DNA of 64,000 nucleotides from Begonia masoniana (taxonomy: Eukaryota; Streptophyta; Magnoliopsida; Cucurbitales; Begoniaceae), in NCBI GenBank assembly GCA_022432975.1, contig CM039509.1, positions 2,721,982-2,785,981 on the forward strand. The letters run 5' to 3'. Position 1 is the stretch's first letter; each line of letters begins with the position of its first letter. Positions 21,127 to 33,273 of the stretch are shown piece by piece. The translations under genes and the position numbers were made by a program. The notes under the pieces are model-generated. The model did not search any database. It saw only the letters and a program-made list of their open reading frames with translations, and had not been told where the DNA came from.

Positions 21127-23662
21127 AATGTAGCGTCCCTAATACTGTACCCATTTTCCCGTACATAATTTTTTTTTTATCCTTGTACTTTAATTAAACT
21201 CTAAGCGGAATTTAAACCAGAATCGGAATTGAAGTCTACGTTTTAAACCATTTAAAACAAAATCATTTATAAACTTAAACAATTTAAAACAATTAATAAA
21301 ACACTTAAAATTAATTAAAACAAAACAATTAAAGGGGAAGGGCAGAAGGGTCAAAGCTACGACCAACAGAGAGGGGCGATCGATCTGCAAATTCAGGAGA
21401 TCGATCGCCGAGTTGCTAAATGAGAGGGGCGATCGATCTCCAAAATTGCAGGAGATCGGTCGCCAATGTGTAACCAAGTGAGGGGCGATCGATCTCCAAA
21501 AAATGCAGGTGATCGATCGCCGAACACAAGGCATGGAGGGGCGATTGGTCGCCCCTCACAATGGCAATCAGTCGCCTTCCACATTCCTTCCTTCTTTTCT
21601 CTCAACTTTTCTTTCTTCTCTCTTTTTTTTTACAAGTGCTCTCTGGAATCCGAAGTTCCAGAGAGCAAACACCAACATTCTATCCCTCTCAATTAAATGA
21701 ACTAAACGCACGTTAAACTTTCATAAAAACGAACTGCGTGGATACGTTTAAAAATCGACAAATCCTCTTGTTTTAAATTCCAAGCAGTTCCAATGAAACA
21801 CTATAAAAACACAGTTTATAAAACAGGTTTTCAAGAACGTTTAAAACCTCAAAACATGAACCTAACATCTAGCCAGATCCCAAGCATCCTAATATGTTCT
21901 AACTTTACACATATTTTGTCCATTATTAACCCAGTACTCTCAAAATACGTACATACATCCCCACGGGTCAAAACGCATCGACTGCTCAGTACACTCCCAC
22001 GGGCCATTCTCCATCAACTGCATCATACATCAGGAGGAAGAACGTCATTCTCACCTGGTTCAATGTCACCTACAACGTCACCTACACCATACAGACACAC
22101 TATGAGCTAAAGGCTCAGTAAATTCTACGTAAATGCAGATGCGTGCAGTGCATATGGAGTTCAGAAATCATGCATAACATACAGATCGTGGCAGACAGAA
22201 TATCACCGAGATCTCATCCCCCTAACCGGAGAGAGCCCATCCAGTGGTCGGACTACTCTTTCCAGCTGGAGGAGGGGGGGTACACGTTTACAACACGTAC
22301 AGCCGTGCCTGAGCCCCACCTCGCGTGACCAGATAACAGATTACGTATTTTATTACATTACATGAGATGTGGTATTGGTCAGACCCTTAATCGGTCCACA
22401 CAATAGATCGATAGCCCCTTTTCGGGCCACATCGGTTTTCTGAAAATATCGTGCGGAAATTCATTTTCATGCTTAGTTAAAATACGTGATGCATGAATAG
22501 TTATAAGCATAAAATAAACAACCAACATGCATACCATCAAGACGAATAAAAACATAACCTAATAAACGATTAACCTAGCTACCCAACCAAAGCAATTTAA
22601 ACACACAATACTCTAAGATCCTCGACACAACATCGAAGTACGGTGTAGGCCAATCGGCTAGAGTAAGTCACGAGAACTTACCTTGAGCGCGCTAAACTTC
22701 GAGCTCTGTCCACGAGAGTCGTTCGCCTGAGGCAAAACACGACATTTGTCATTAAAACAAGTTTAAGCTACTAAACGTCTAAATTTGACGAAACCTTGAC
22801 TAAAGGAATTTCCTAAAGCTTTAATCCAATTCATTGAGCTATTTCATCAAGCAATACACGCTTGGCAACTCAAATCCCAAATTACGAGTTTTCCCTAAAT
22901 CTCGAAATTTCTCGAATTTTAACATTTTTCACAAATTAATCTAGTTTCGTCCAATAACGCTCAATGAGTTCTATACGTTCATAAACTACGATAACCTATT
23001 GATTTTTAAACCCGAAATCGCATTTTTTAACCTAAACCCTAACGAAACCCTAACGTTAAATCGGCCCGTAAATTGAAAACTAACGCTCTAGAATCATAGA
23101 TTCATACCTAGGGTTGCGAGAGGAGGAGAAAACACGGAGGAAACTAGACGATTGGAGGACGAATCGGAGTTCGGCATGGAGGAATCGTCGAATGGCAGAG
23201 AGCTTCGCTCTCTGGTTTTTCACGCGGCAGAGGAGAAATGATGAAAAAGAAAAGGATTTAGGTTATTTTATAATTTGGTGTGGCAAATTATCGTTTTGCC
23301 CTTCCTTTGATTTTCTATTTATCTTGTCTTTCGTTTCGTTAATTAGCTAAATATTCGATTTCTTCAAATCTCCTTATTTCACCAATAAATTCATCTTATT
23401 ATTTGGGTTCTATTAAAACTGTCCGTTGGCAAATCGGACCTTGTTTACTATTTTTACTAAAACGTCCTTTATATTATGAGAAACGTAATTACTCGAAATA
23501 TAGCGTTATTACTCCGAAAAACCCCATAAATTTCTTAAAATTCCTAGAAATCGTTAGGATTCTAATAACGTTTTCTTTTCACAAAACGGACTTGATTTGA
23601 CATATTTACAAAAATACCATCATATAATATAATATTAATATCCCATAAAGCCGGGTATTACA
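21127..23662 (-). mobile_element. 3' LTR of a Tekay/Del-like Ty3/gypsy element
   Basis: On the minus strand it runs from TGTAATACCCGG (23662) to GGGACGCTACA (21127), about 2.5 kb, starting TG and ending CA. The purine-rich AAGGTGGATGGAA directly upstream (23663-23675) is the polypurine tract, and the integrase ORF ends just before that. Long LTRs are usual for this clade. It contains a hairpin array at 21375-21555. Confidence 0.8.
21375..21555. repeat. tandem array of GATCGATC hairpins inside the LTR
   Basis: Three units of about 55 bp are each an inverted repeat, GGCGATCGATCTCC...GGAGATCGATCGCC, at 21375-21409, 21428-21464 and 21484-21521. A shorter fourth (GGGGCGATTGGTCGCCCC) lies at 21538-21555. 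Each would form a GC-rich stem in RNA. Confidence 0.85.
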
Positions 23663-23702
23663 TTCCATCCACCTTATTTAGAATTTTGTCCACAAAATTA
23701 AA

Positions 23703-25345
23703 TCATACAAACAACTCAAGATACTTAGCCATCATATCCTGCTGTCGCTCCAAAGTAGCCTCTTCCACCTCGTGGTTCCGCCATAGAACTTTGACTAGCG
23801 GAATCTCTTTGTTGCGCAAAACTTTGATGGAAGACTCCAAAATGCGTACGGGTCTCTCCTCATAAGTCAAGGTAGGCTGTACCTCGATCTCTCTAGCTTC
23901 GACGATATGCGATGGATCGCGTAGGCACTTCCGAAGCATAGACACATGGAATACATCGTGGATACCCTCCATAGAAGTCGGAAGCTGTAGTCTGTACGCC
24001 AACTTCCCGATCTTCTTCAGAATAGGAAAGGGCCCCACATATCGAGGGTTTAACTTACCCCTCCTTCCGAATCTCATGACGCCTTTAAACGGAGAAACCT
24101 TAAGGTAAACCTCATCACTTTCTTCGAACTCTAGCTCTCTCCGTCTCGTGTCTGCATAGCTCTTATGTCTGCTCTGAGCTACCTCAATACGCTGTCGGAT
24201 AATGGCAATCTTCTCTGCGGTTTGCTGTAGAATCTCAGTACCAACGACGCTGGCCTCGCCAACCTCGTCCCAATATAACGGAGACCTACACTTCCGACCA
24301 TACAAAGTCTCGTACAGTGCCATGCCAATGGTAGCCTGGAAGCTGTTGTTGTACGAGAACTCATTTAGAGGCAAATATTGGCTCCACGAGCCCTGAAACT
24401 CCAGCACACAAGCTCTGAGCATATCCTCGAGAATCTGATTAGTCCTCTATGTCTGTCCATCAGTCTGAGGATGAAATGTCGTGCTGAAATTAAGCTGAGT
24501 CCCCATAGCTTTGTACAAACTCTTCCAAAACTTAGAAATAAATCTCGGATCACGATCTGAGACAATAGAAACTGGCACCCCATGTAGTCTAACAATCTCC
24601 TGCACGTAAAGCTCGGCAAGCTGGTCCATAGAAGATGTTATCCTCACAGATAAGAAGTGGGCCAACTTTGTCAATCGGTCCACGATTACCCAAACACCAT
24701 CATGGCCCTTTGTCGTCCTCGGGAGCCCTACAATAAAATTCATGGAGATCTGCTCCCACTTCCACTCCGGAATCGACAGTGGCAATAATGTTCCGGCCGG
24801 TCTCTGGTGCTCTGCCTTTACCTGTTGACAGACTAGACAGGTCTCAACGTACTTGGCGACCTCTCTTTTCATGTTCGGCCACCAGAAATGTTGCTTTAAA
24901 TCCCGGTACATCTTAGTACTTCCGGGGTGTACAGAATATGCCGAAGAATGTGCCTCAGCCAATATCTCTTTCTTCAGCTCCTCGTCGTTAGGCACGTACC
25001 ACCTATGCCTGAACTTCAGAATACCATCATCTGATAAGTGGAAATCCGACGAGTCACCCAACGTCATACTCGATCGAAGCTCCTTACACTCCGTATCATT
25101 CTGCTGAGCTTCGCATATCCTATCCAGAATGGTCGGCCTGAAAGAAATGTTGGCGAGCATACTGGACAACTCAGCCACTATCTCCACATCGAACCTCTCA
25201 ATCTCAGACCGCAGCGTGACTGACATCGCTGCTAGTGAAGGCTGACTCGTAGAAGGCACTCTACTCAAAGCATCAGCAACCTTGTTCGCCTTTCTTGGAT
25301 GGTACTTGATATCTGGTTCGCTACAAGCAGCGACTTCCAGTGAAC
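23703..25345 (-). pseudogene. Ty3/gypsy RNase H tail, integrase and C-terminal domain, inactivated
   Basis: Read right to left: RNase H end (DIKYHPRKANKVADALSR), integrase zinc finger (H-x7-H, then CLVC), catalytic core, GPY/F region (RYVGPFPILKKIGKLAYRL) and a Tekay/Del-like C-terminus (NKEIPLVKVLWRNHEVEEATLER). One nonsense codon, TAG at 24447-24449, replaces the glutamate of GQTE, which is the third residue of the D-D-35-E triad. The first aspartate (MDF in relatives) is Asn here (MNF). The second Asp (SDRDPRF) is kept. Otherwise the frame is open to 23703. Two of the three catalytic residues are gone, so the enzyme would be dead even with read-through. Confidence 0.9.
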
Positions 25346-26060
25346 TCTTGCAGGGTCGCTATTCCACCTCGGGCATTTTTTGACAAAATGACCCATTTCA
25401 TTACATTTGAAACACCGACCTGAACCAGCTTTACACTTAGCAAAATGATTTCTCATACACCATGACCATTGATGATTATGCAGAGGTCTTTGTATGCGTT
25501 TCAGTCGACTTCGTTCAATTTCCTCCTTGTCAACCCTTTTTACACCTCTCATTTGTTTTGTCTTTCCTTCACTGGGTGTGGTTGAAATTTTCCGATGAAC
25601 CTTTCAATGGCCTCCCTTTGATTTTTACCCTTAAATTCTATTTCCTCCACTTCAAAGGCTTTGACAATAATTTCTGCATATGGCGCGTCCTTAACTCTAG
25701 ATACCCTCACACCTCTATAATTTTCTTCCTTTAATCTTTGCACAAAATGATAAACTTTACTTTCATTCTTCCTCACTAGATGGCTGACAAAACGAGTTAG
25801 TGACTCAAACTCCGTAACATATTCTGTTACCGAACCCATTTGTCGAAGCTGGGCAAATTCTAATATCTTATTTGCCCACACCGCATGGTAGAAGTATTTA
25901 TCATAAAATATTTTCTTAAATTGTTCCCATATCATTTCTCACACGTTGGTCATGGTCTTGATGGTGTCCTACCAGAGTTTCGCATCCCGCTCGAGATGAA
26001 ACACAACACAAAAGACTCTTTCTATCTTTCACCATAGCAAGGTCAAGCAAATCTTCCATT
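25346..26060 (-). pseudogene. Ty3/gypsy gag with CCHC zinc knuckle, fused by deletion to RNase H
   Basis: The capsid-like segment 25935-25560 (MIWEQFKKIFYDKYF, then a long helical region) is followed by a CCHC knuckle, CFKCNEMGHFVKKC (about 25410-25370). Directly after RWNSDP the sequence passes into the end of RNase H near 25345, so protease, reverse transcriptase and most of RNase H are deleted. The gag N-terminus and 5' LTR are missing too, because the sequence switches at about 26062 to an unrelated plus-oriented LTR. Confidence 0.8.
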
Positions 26061-26061
26061 G

Positions 26062-27642
26062 TTCGGAGGGCAGTTTGGTTTGTGAATTTCTGACCCTAAT
26101 TTTGATTCTCTTTTGATAAATTGATAGTTCTATGTTAAACTAGACATAATAAGGTTTCTGAAACATGTTGAATCGTTCAAATCAGATATAAATTGAATGA
26201 GATATTGGGGTTTGAAGTTGAGTTAAAATTTGTTGAGGAATCCGAAATTTGTTGATTGAAAATTTGTTGAATGTTGATTGTTGATCGGATTTTTAACTAT
26301 TCGAAGGGTTGTTTTGGACTATTAAAATGGTTACTTAGTTTTAGAATTTCTTAAATCTAATTTCATGCTTGGATATTTCCTTATTCAAATTGTGATGTTC
26401 TTAATGGCTCAAATGCACATGTTTAGGTTCTAAAAACTTTAAGGAAACATTCAAGATTTTGCTTAATTCTAAGGACCGAAGGTAAGATTATATTGCATAT
26501 GTTTGGCCCTTAAGACCTACATCACAAAGGTACTAGATTTTATATGCTTTAAGGGGTACACTGATGGGTAGTTAGGTTATTAGATTTTGTTTTATGTTAA
26601 GTGTCTTGGTTTTATTGAAATGTCTTGATGAATTGTCTATGTTTATGCGTTGAGGATATATCTACATGTTATGTTATGCTATACACACACTGTATGTTCA
26701 TGCATCACGTTTTCAACAAATCATGTAAAATGTTTTATGCACATGTTTTATGTAAAAAAGATAAGAACACGTTATGTAATGTACTGGTTAAGTTGTGGGA
26801 CGGGGAGAAGATTCTAAATGCGATACAACGGGGACGGCAAAATGAAATGCCCCGAGCTGACGGCGTTACGTAACAAGCTGTGTCGTCACATGTTATGTTT
26901 ACTGCATCTACTCCTCTAACACGCCTCTTTAACCACCATGTCACTTGAACAGTAATGTAATGTAACAAATGTTCATGTTTTGCAAAGTATCATGCATATT
27001 ATAGCATTGAATAATCTTGCTGAGTTTTAGTCTCATTAGTTAAACTTTGTGATGTAGGTACTGATTGTACAGACGAGGACTTTGAGCCTCAAGTTGATGA
27101 ATAAAGGCAGTTGGAGGAACAAGCTCATGAAGGTTGGTTGTGGTAGTCATGCGACATTTTGACTCGTGGGTGATGTTTTTAGGTTTTATGTACATGTATA
27201 ATAGTCTTTTGAATTGGATGTATAGATAGCTTTTGAGAATTTGAAAAAAATACTGGAACTGTTTGGGAGTATTTTTCGTCTGTATGGATATGTTCAGTTT
27301 TTAGACTCATCCATACAGTTTGTTTTCGTAATTTCTGCTACGTACTTTGGGTTTTTAATTTGATTGAAAGGTTTTCATGTTGATGATAGTTAGGTGATAA
27401 AAAAGATGATTTAGGTGCTGTTTTGTTTTATATGTTTTCGATTTTCAATGGTACTTCTTTCCGACTTTAAACGGGTCATTTTAAGTACGTTTCAAGCACG
27501 TTTCCAACTATGTTAAAGGGATTCGGAATTCCAAAATCTTTTTTAAGGTTTTAATGAAAAGTCAAAAAATTTTACATCCAAAATGTGTCTAACTTCATGT
27601 AAGTCATGTTAAGTTTCGTGGCGGCCCGAGAGGGTCAATACA
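26062..27642 (+). mobile_element. 5'-truncated LTR of a second Ty3/gypsy family (LTR-A)
   Basis: It begins abruptly with TTCGGAGGGCAG and ends GGTCAATACA at 27642. It is followed by the Met-tRNA primer-binding site TGGTATCAGAG (27647-27657). The first 1.18 kb is the inverse of 28886-30066, and the last 158 bp match 30173-30330 in direct orientation. The beginning of the LTR (as seen at 28073-28885) is missing. Confidence 0.8.
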
Positions 27643-27801
27643 GTGTTGGTATCAGAGTACCCAAATTTTAAAACCGGTTCTGTAGACTGTCTGACTGCAC
27701 AATCTGCCACATGGGAACGCTTCAACAACTGTAAGTATTTACGTTTAAGTAATGTCTTTAAGTATTTTAAGTTAGGTTTATAATTTTATAGGATAGACAT
27801 A

Positions 27802-28072
27802 ATGTCAAGGAATGAACTATACGAAAGGGATTATATTATCAGACAATTGACAAAGCTTGTTGCTCGTCAATCCCGACAATTGGAAATATTCATGATCAGA
27901 GGAGATTTTGGAAATTCAAGCTCAAGTACTTCAAATGACCAGGGTGGTGAAAAATTTAGACGACTCCGACCTCTAATATTCGATGGACAATTTACGGATC
28001 CAATACACATTGAAAAAAATTTGAAGAAAAGATGAGAAGGAGAAAACAAGGTTGAAAATTCAACTTTGTCCA
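27802..28072 (+). pseudogene. gag N-terminal fragment of the LTR-A element
   Basis: Opens MSRNELYERDYIIRQLTKLV, followed by FRRLRPLIFDGQFTDP, a pattern usual at the start of Ty3/gypsy gag. It is broken by a stop at 28033-28035 and abuts the next LTR at about 28073. All of pol is missing. Confidence 0.7.
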
Positions 28073-30330
28073 TGTAAGATTTTGTCATTGGCGTTGAAGT
28101 TAAAAAAAAAGGAGTTAAAATGAAGTAAAAGAAAACAAGTTTGAATATCTATGAAGGAGTTGTCTTATTAATTGAAATAGTCAAAACTTAAAGTTGACAA
28201 AGTCAACTAAATGCAATTGGAGGAAAATGTTTGACAAAGCCAAACTTGTTGGTAATAAATGAAGGAATTTACGTTGGAATGCCAAGTGAAACTACATGTA
28301 GTTGTAGTTTGAGTAATTGCATGGTGGAGGTTAAAAGGTTAAACACTTGGCTAGGGTTAAAAAGCATCAAGGCAACAATTAACTTTAAGTTAACCCTTCT
28401 CTCTTCTCCCACACGATTTCTCTTCAAACTTTTTCTCCTCCATGGCCGACGATTTTCAGCTCGTTGAAGAAAATAAGGTAAGAATGGATGTTTAGCTTAA
28501 GGTGAGTTACGTTGAAGGATTTATGTTCATTTGGTAGTAATTTTTATGAATTTTATGGAAGTTTGGTAAACCCTAGGTGTTGCACGAAATTTCTGAAATT
28601 GATGTTATTTTCTTCCATTAAATGATGTTTAAGCATGAATTAAGATTATGTGATTGACTTTTTTTAAGGAAAGAAGAAGATAATTAGTTATGGTTTTGAA
28701 GTTAGAGCAAAAACAGAGCATGTTATTGTTTTTGTAGAATTCAGCAAAGTAAATGAATTATGTTTGTTAAACGGATTATTTCATTAGAAACTAGACACTT
28801 CAAAGATTAATTTGACTGTTGAATCGTTGAAATCAGATAAGAATTGATTAAGTTATGAAATTTTGAATTTATTGTGCTAAAAACTCTCAAAAGCTATCTA
28901 TACATCCAATTCAAAGGAATATTATACATGTACATAAAACCTTAAAACATCACCCACGAGTCAAAATGTCGCCTGACTGCCACAACCAACCCCCATGAAC
29001 TCGTTACACCAACTGCCTTTATTCATCAACTTGAGGCTCAAAGTCCTCGCCTGTACGATCAGTACCTACATCACAAAGTTTATCTAATAAGCTTAAAGCT
29101 CAACAAGATTATGTCAATGCTATAATATGCTCGTGCTATGCATGATACTTTGCAAAACATGAACATTTGTTACATTACATTACTGTTCAAGTGACATGGT
29201 GGTTAAAGGGACATGTTAGAGGAGTAGACGCAGTAACCATAACATGTGACGACACAGCTCGTTACGTAACGCCGTCAGCCCGGGGCATTTGGTTTCGCCA
29301 TCCCCCGTTGTATCGAACTTAGAATATTCTTCCCGTCCCACAACTTAACCAGTACATTACATAACGTGTTCTTATCTTTCTTACAGAAAACATGTGCATA
29401 AAATATTTTACATGATTTCTTGAAAACGTAATGCATGAATATACAGTGTGCATATAACATAACATAACATGTAGACATATCCTCAATGCATAAACATAGA
29501 CAATTCATCAAGACAGTTCAATAAAACCATGACACTTAACATAAAACAAAATCTAATAACCTAACTACCCATCAGTGTACCCCTTAAAGCATATAAAATC
29601 TATTACCTTTGTGATATAGGCCTTAAGGACCAAACACATGCAATATAATCTTACCTTTGGTCCTTAGAATTAAGCAAAATCTTGAATGCTTCCTTGAAGT
29701 TTTTAGAACCTAAACATGTGCATTTGAGTCATTAAGAACATCACAATTTGAATAAGGAAACATCCAATCATGAAATTAGATTTAAGAAATCCTAGAACTA
29801 AGTAACCAATTTAATAGTCTAAAACAACTCTTCGAATAGTTAAAAATCCAATCAACAATCAACATTCAACAAATTTCAGATTCCTCAACAAATTTAACTC
29901 AACTTCAAACCCCCAATATCTCATTCAATTTATACCCGATTTGAACGATTCAACATGTTTCGGAAACCTCATTATGTCTAGTTCAACATAGAACTACCCA
30001 TTTATCAAAAGAGAATCGGAATTAGTGTCAAAAATTGACAAACTGAACTGCCCTCCGAAATTTTTCAGTTTTTAGCACAATAAATTCAAAATTTCATAAC
30101 TTAATCAATTCTTATCTGATTTCAACGATTTAATAGTCAAATTAATCCTTGAAGTGTCTAGTTTCTAATGAAGTACATTTCAAGCATGTTTTGAACTATG
30201 TTATATGGATTTTGAAAGTCTAAAATCCGTTTTAAGGTTTTAAGGAAAATTCAAAAAAATTTACGTCCAAAATGTGTCTAAGTTCATGTAAGTCATGTCA
30301 AGTTTCGTAGCAGCCCGAGGGGGTCGTTAC
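28073..30330 (+). mobile_element. LTR-B: the same LTR family with its middle inverted
   Basis: 28073-28885 is a normal plus-oriented LTR start. 28886-30066 is the LTR middle in reverse orientation (compare 26062-27238). 30067-30172 is an inverted copy of 28780-28885. 30173-30330 is the normal LTR end (compare 27485-27642). About 247 bp present in LTR-A (27238-27484) are missing. The end reads GTCGTTAC, without a clean CA. Confidence 0.8.
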
Positions 30331-30704
30331 CGACAAGGTGGCACATATAAAGAAATTACACGAAACTGTGCAAAAATCAATAGAAAAAAAAAATAAGAGT
30401 TATGCCAGAATAGCCAACAAAGGCCGAAATGATGTAATATTTAGGGAAGGTGATTTAGTTTGGCTGCATTTGAGGAAAAAGCATTTTCCTGACAAGAGGC
30501 GATACTATGTCCTAGAACCGATGGCCCTTTTAAGGTGTTGAAGCGTATTAACAACAACGCCTATAAGCTGGAATTACCAGGGGATTAAGGCGTATCGGCT
30601 ACTTTCAACGTCCAGGATCTCTCACCTTACGTAGGCGACGAAGTTGACACCAAGGAGACCAAATTAAAGGATTTGAGGTCAAATCCTCAATGACCTGGGG
30701 AGGA
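30331..30704 (+). pseudogene. Ty3/gypsy integrase C-terminus, frameshifted
   Basis: Reads DKVAHIKKLHETVQKSIEKKN, then [17 protein letters not shown]. After a frameshift near 30515 it continues [20 protein letters not shown] and ATFNVQDLSPYVGDE in another frame. This is the end of a gypsy polyprotein. It lies next to a polypurine tract (30695-30704) and a 3' LTR. It may be the other end of the element broken at 19570, but RT, RNase H and the integrase core are absent, so a large deletion is also needed. Confidence 0.8.
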
Positions 30705-31935
30705 TGTCATGCGTCGGAGACCTCTCACCCAATCCTAAACTAAGGGTCAAGTTTTACCTAATTTATCTACCGACAAATTTATTTCTTTTGCAGGTAAAGA
30801 CTTATTTCAAGGATTGGATTAGGAGCCTAATGCACAAGACAAAGATCGACTTATGCATGTCCTCACTTGGAAGACACGGCTTAAGGAAAATCAAGCTCAA
30901 GAAGGAATTTGTTTTCTCGTGAACAAAATCATGTAATCCACGTTGTTGTATTTTGTTGGCAAACTCTAACCTTTTTGTAACATTGGCTAATATTAGCCTT
31001 ATATATAATTGTATACATGCATTAGATGTATGTTAGGGTTAGATGAATGATAGGTTAGCTGGTGGTTAGAATTTGGATTAATCAAATGGAGAGAAGCTTG
31101 CATGAGGAGAGGTCCCCCACGGCTACACTTGGCAAAGAGGTAAAGAAAGCTTTGTTTGCATCAAAGGTGTGGGACCACCATTCTTGAGCTAAAATTGCTC
31201 CAACACTTGGAGAAGCTTCTAGTTGAAGAATCAAGGAAGGTTGGTGTGGCTTCATCTCACCAATTGATCAAAATCCTAAGGAGAATCTCGGTCATCTAAA
31301 TTGAATTACCAGCCTAACCGTTCATCACATCACTTCCAAACACTATTTTGGCTCCAATTTGAATTTCAAACTCATTCCACCATAGGCTTATAAATGCATG
31401 GCTATTAGTGTTTGTAAAAAGTTATTGATGAATGAGAATTAGAGCTTTGTGTTCAAGTCAAAATCGAGAAAGTTTCCACCTTGCCGAGAAGGTAAGTTGC
31501 ATTGGTTGGCTACAACCAAAAGGAGAGCGCCTTCTTTGTTCATCAAGACCGTGGTTTCTTGTTGAATAATATTCTCAATCTTCTCTCCACTCTTTCAAGA
31601 GTAGGAAAACAGTAGAAGGTGGGTTGAAACCAGCGTCCATCGCCGCCATTTCTTTCCTTGGAAAGAAGTGAATGCCGAGAGCTATAATCTTAGCTCATCG
31701 GACGGTTTTTGGACATCACATTCTAACTTTTCACTCGAATCATGTTTTCACTTGTTATTTCAGGGTTTAGTACTCCATTAATAGGGTAAGAGCTCCATCA
31801 AATTTCGTGTTCATTAAAGTTCATTTGATCCTTTTTCTACTTGCTTCTTTTGAGTGTTCTTGGTAATCCGAGCAACCTCACTACTTGCTGTTTTGTGGGT
31901 ACTAACACGGGCCATTTCAGATCGTGTTAGTGTCA
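30705..31935 (+). mobile_element. 3' LTR of the broken Ty3/gypsy element
   Basis: Begins TGTCATGCG after the purine tract CTGGGGAGGA and ends TTAGTGTCA, about 1231 bp, TG...CA. A TATA-like TTATAAATGCATGG lies at about 31388-31401. No matching 5' LTR is visible in the window. The direct repeat at 31936 follows without a gap. Confidence 0.7.
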
Positions 31936-32163
31936 GAACCACTAAACTTAGTAAGAATCCTAAAACTACACTCAATGCATGAGAGAACTGATTTTTATCT
32001 TTTATTAACCATGACCTTGTGAAGAAAAATTCTATCATAGATTTACTTTCAAGAAAACCTTTTTAACCTATAAGCTTCACGAGCAATTAGTGTGGTGAGC
32101 TTCAAAAATCATTGCTTTATACTATAGTGTAGCTGTATAAAAAAATAATGTCACGAATGTTTT
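31936..32163 (+). repeat. direct repeat flanking the gypsy cluster, right copy
   Basis: Copy of 18391-18609, starting GAACCACTAAACTTAGTAAG and ending CACGAATGTTT. It starts exactly at the end of the 3' LTR. A short open frame here on the minus strand is not a recognisable gene. Confidence 0.85.
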
Positions 32164-33075
32164 TCATATAAAACATTCCCAATGAAAAAATAAGGTTATT
32201 CACAGATTTTTGCACCACATACCCACATGCACGCAATGGAAAGAAGTATGACTGTCCAAAGATGAGTCAACATGTAACGAAATGTAACAAAAATATTCTA
32301 GTCAAGTTTATACACTAGAGACACAACATCAACATTGCGCCACTACTATATTGCGTGTGCAAACAAAACACCTTCTTGTAGTAGAAGGTGTGTCATCAAA
32401 CAAGTGCCTCATATCACGGGCCTAGAAAAGTTGGAAACTCCATTCAGAATAAAATAATAAAATATTACGAGTGCATAAAATAAAGTATAAAATTAGCGTA
32501 CATATACTAATAAAACTAGCATGTTGTTAAATAGGACATGTTGGATTTTCTATGTATAATAACATAAAATAAAATTTTGAAAATCATGATCGCATTCAAT
32601 ATACTAAAAGATAGCCCTATCTCGACGACAGTTAGCTTTCCTATTGGTGGGAACTGGATGCTTGCGAATCAGTATAAAATCTGCAAACTCATCATAACCT
32701 ATAACAATATTGATATTAAAATCCCTTATCAAATTCCAGTGACTATGATTGAGTTGTATACCAGAAATAGGATCTCATACCGGAGATAAGAACCCATACG
32801 AGAATGACACAACAATTGGACGAAGTAAAATTTCATTAAAATCCTCTCTCTCTCTCTCTCTTCTTCTCTTCTATCGAAACAAAGGAAGTTTACCTCACGA
32901 TCGAAAACTAACCTGCGGAGTGTGGACAGTTCAGGCCCAAGCTTGGTTATAAGATGGTGGGTCATCTATAGGCTTTGTTTGACGGGTCTAGTTGGACTCC
33001 GTCAAATTTTTATCATAATTTGTCCCCCAAAAATCCATGCGAAGTCTTTCTTGGGGCAAGTTGGGCCCTGCCGAG
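32164..33075. other. intergenic, no gene recognised
   Basis: AT-rich DNA with a short (CT)n run near 32844-32862. Nothing coding was recognised. The switch to copia protein sequence on the minus strand is at about 33076. Confidence 0.5.
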
Positions 33076-33273
33076 TCAACAAGTTCAAAGATATATAAAT
33101 TAATAATATACACATTCTCTTTTTTATACCATTTGAACAGAATTTTGCTATTTGTCACATCTTTAATCGCACATTCATTTGATTTAAATATCACTTTATA
33201 ACCATTATCACACAGTTGACTTATACTAAGTAGATTATGCTTTAACCCTTCTACTAGCAAAACATTCTCAATA
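33076..33273 (-). pseudogene. copia protease continuation, other side of the nested insertion
   Basis: Reading resumes at the duplicated 9-bp target (33265-33273) as ENVLLVEGLKHNLLSISQLC and continues YKVIFKSNECAIKD to about VYIINLYIFE. It then loses family resemblance near 33076. Typical copia polyproteins carry this block between protease and the GAG-pre-integrase domain, so the two halves match across the insert. Confidence 0.88.
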
